Assembly: GCA_023135015.1 (NCBI GenBank)
Contig: JAGLTZ010000269.1
Coordinates: forward strand, 1-7,530
From: Candidatus Latescibacterota bacterium
Lineage (GTDB): Bacteria; Blakebacterota; Blakebacteria; Blakebacterales; Blakebacteraceae
Direction: 5' to 3'
Length of the DNA: 7,530 nucleotides
The notes beneath the pieces were generated by a model. The model was not told the origin of the DNA, did not search any database, and was given only the letters and a program-made list of their open reading frames with translations. The stretch's first letter is position 1, and the number at the start of each line of letters is the position of its first letter. Below, piece by piece: positions 7,387 to 7,530 of the stretch. A program made the position numbers and the translations under genes.

Positions 7387-7398
7387 GCCCCATCCCGG

Positions 7399-7530
7399 CT
7401 ACGGCAACGTAATCACCAGCGTCTGCGAAACTGAACCTACTGTTGCCCTGACTGTGATGGTGCTACCGCTAGCACTGTTCAGGAAAGTCAGGATTGCCTC
7501 TGCAACACCGGTGGTATTTGTCGTAGCCCA
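7399..7530 (-). CDS. C-terminal end of a protein with a bacterial Ig-like (Big_1-type) domain (5' part beyond the window)
   Basis: The minus strand from 7530 reads 43 codons in frame and stops at TAG (7401-7399). The residues TNTTGVAEAILTF followed by GSTITVRATVGS and SQTLVITLP have the end pattern of an Ig-like group 1 repeat, as in invasin-type and other surface or exported proteins: a turn with G-V-A, an alternating strand, then a final hydrophobic strand. The protein ends right after the domain with no sorting signal or anchor in view. The rest of the gene lies right of the window, so total size, number of repeats and role cannot be seen. It converges on the outer-membrane protein gene with only 12 bases between the two stops. 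Confidence 0.75.
   Translation of the reverse strand, partial: WATTNTTGVAEAILTFLNSASGSTITVRATVGSVSQTLVITLP

Noticed and set aside
7370..7420. Bidirectional terminator at the convergent junction
   Set aside because: No stem of useful length followed by a T-run is visible on either strand around the 12-base gap.

Overview
The window looks like ordinary chromosomal DNA from a moderately GC-rich (roughly 55-60% by eye) Gram-negative bacterium. The best taxonomic guess is the Fibrobacterota-Chlorobiota-Bacteroidota (FCB) side of the tree, such as a Gemmatimonadota- or Latescibacterota-like lineage. That guess rests on the outer-membrane protein with a carboxypeptidase-regulatory-like N-terminus followed by a DUF5686-type barrel, and on the exported M14 peptidase and exported N-acyl-D-amino-acid deacylase. 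No phylogenetic marker gene is present.

Layout: positions 1-2388 (minus strand) hold the first 796 codons of a secreted M14-family zinc carboxypeptidase whose 3' end lies beyond the left edge. A 106-bp divergent intergenic region (2389-2494) carries a plausible minus-strand promoter overlapped by an inverted repeat. Three plus-strand genes follow in one direction: a LOG-family nucleotide phosphoribohydrolase (2495-3238), a putative lipoprotein N-acyl-D-amino-acid deacylase of the amidohydrolase superfamily (3341-4930), and a 794-residue outer-membrane protein (5002-7386) with a GTG start. After a 12-bp gap the C-terminal 43 codons of a convergent minus-strand gene (7399-7530) end in a bacterial Ig-like (Big_1-type) domain. 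Coding density is very high, and no stretch over 300 bases lacks a gene. I saw no tRNA, rRNA, CRISPR, insertion sequence or convincing intrinsic terminator.

How the genes may work together: the two enzymes on either side of the LOG gene are both predicted to be exported. One removes C-terminal amino acids from peptides and the other hydrolyses N-acyl-D-amino acids, which fits scavenging of peptides or cell-wall-derived material. The LOG protein is predicted cytoplasmic, and its link to the others may be no more than co-transcription. The DUF5686 protein is a surface or outer-membrane component of unknown job.

I found no clearly new multi-gene system. The most interesting local signal is just upstream of the outer-membrane protein: a 10-codon in-frame open frame with its own strong ribosome-binding site, ending in TGA, nested with a hairpin that can hide the ribosome-binding site of the main gene. 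This is either a translational-coupling leader or a sign that the true start is upstream and interrupted by a stop codon.
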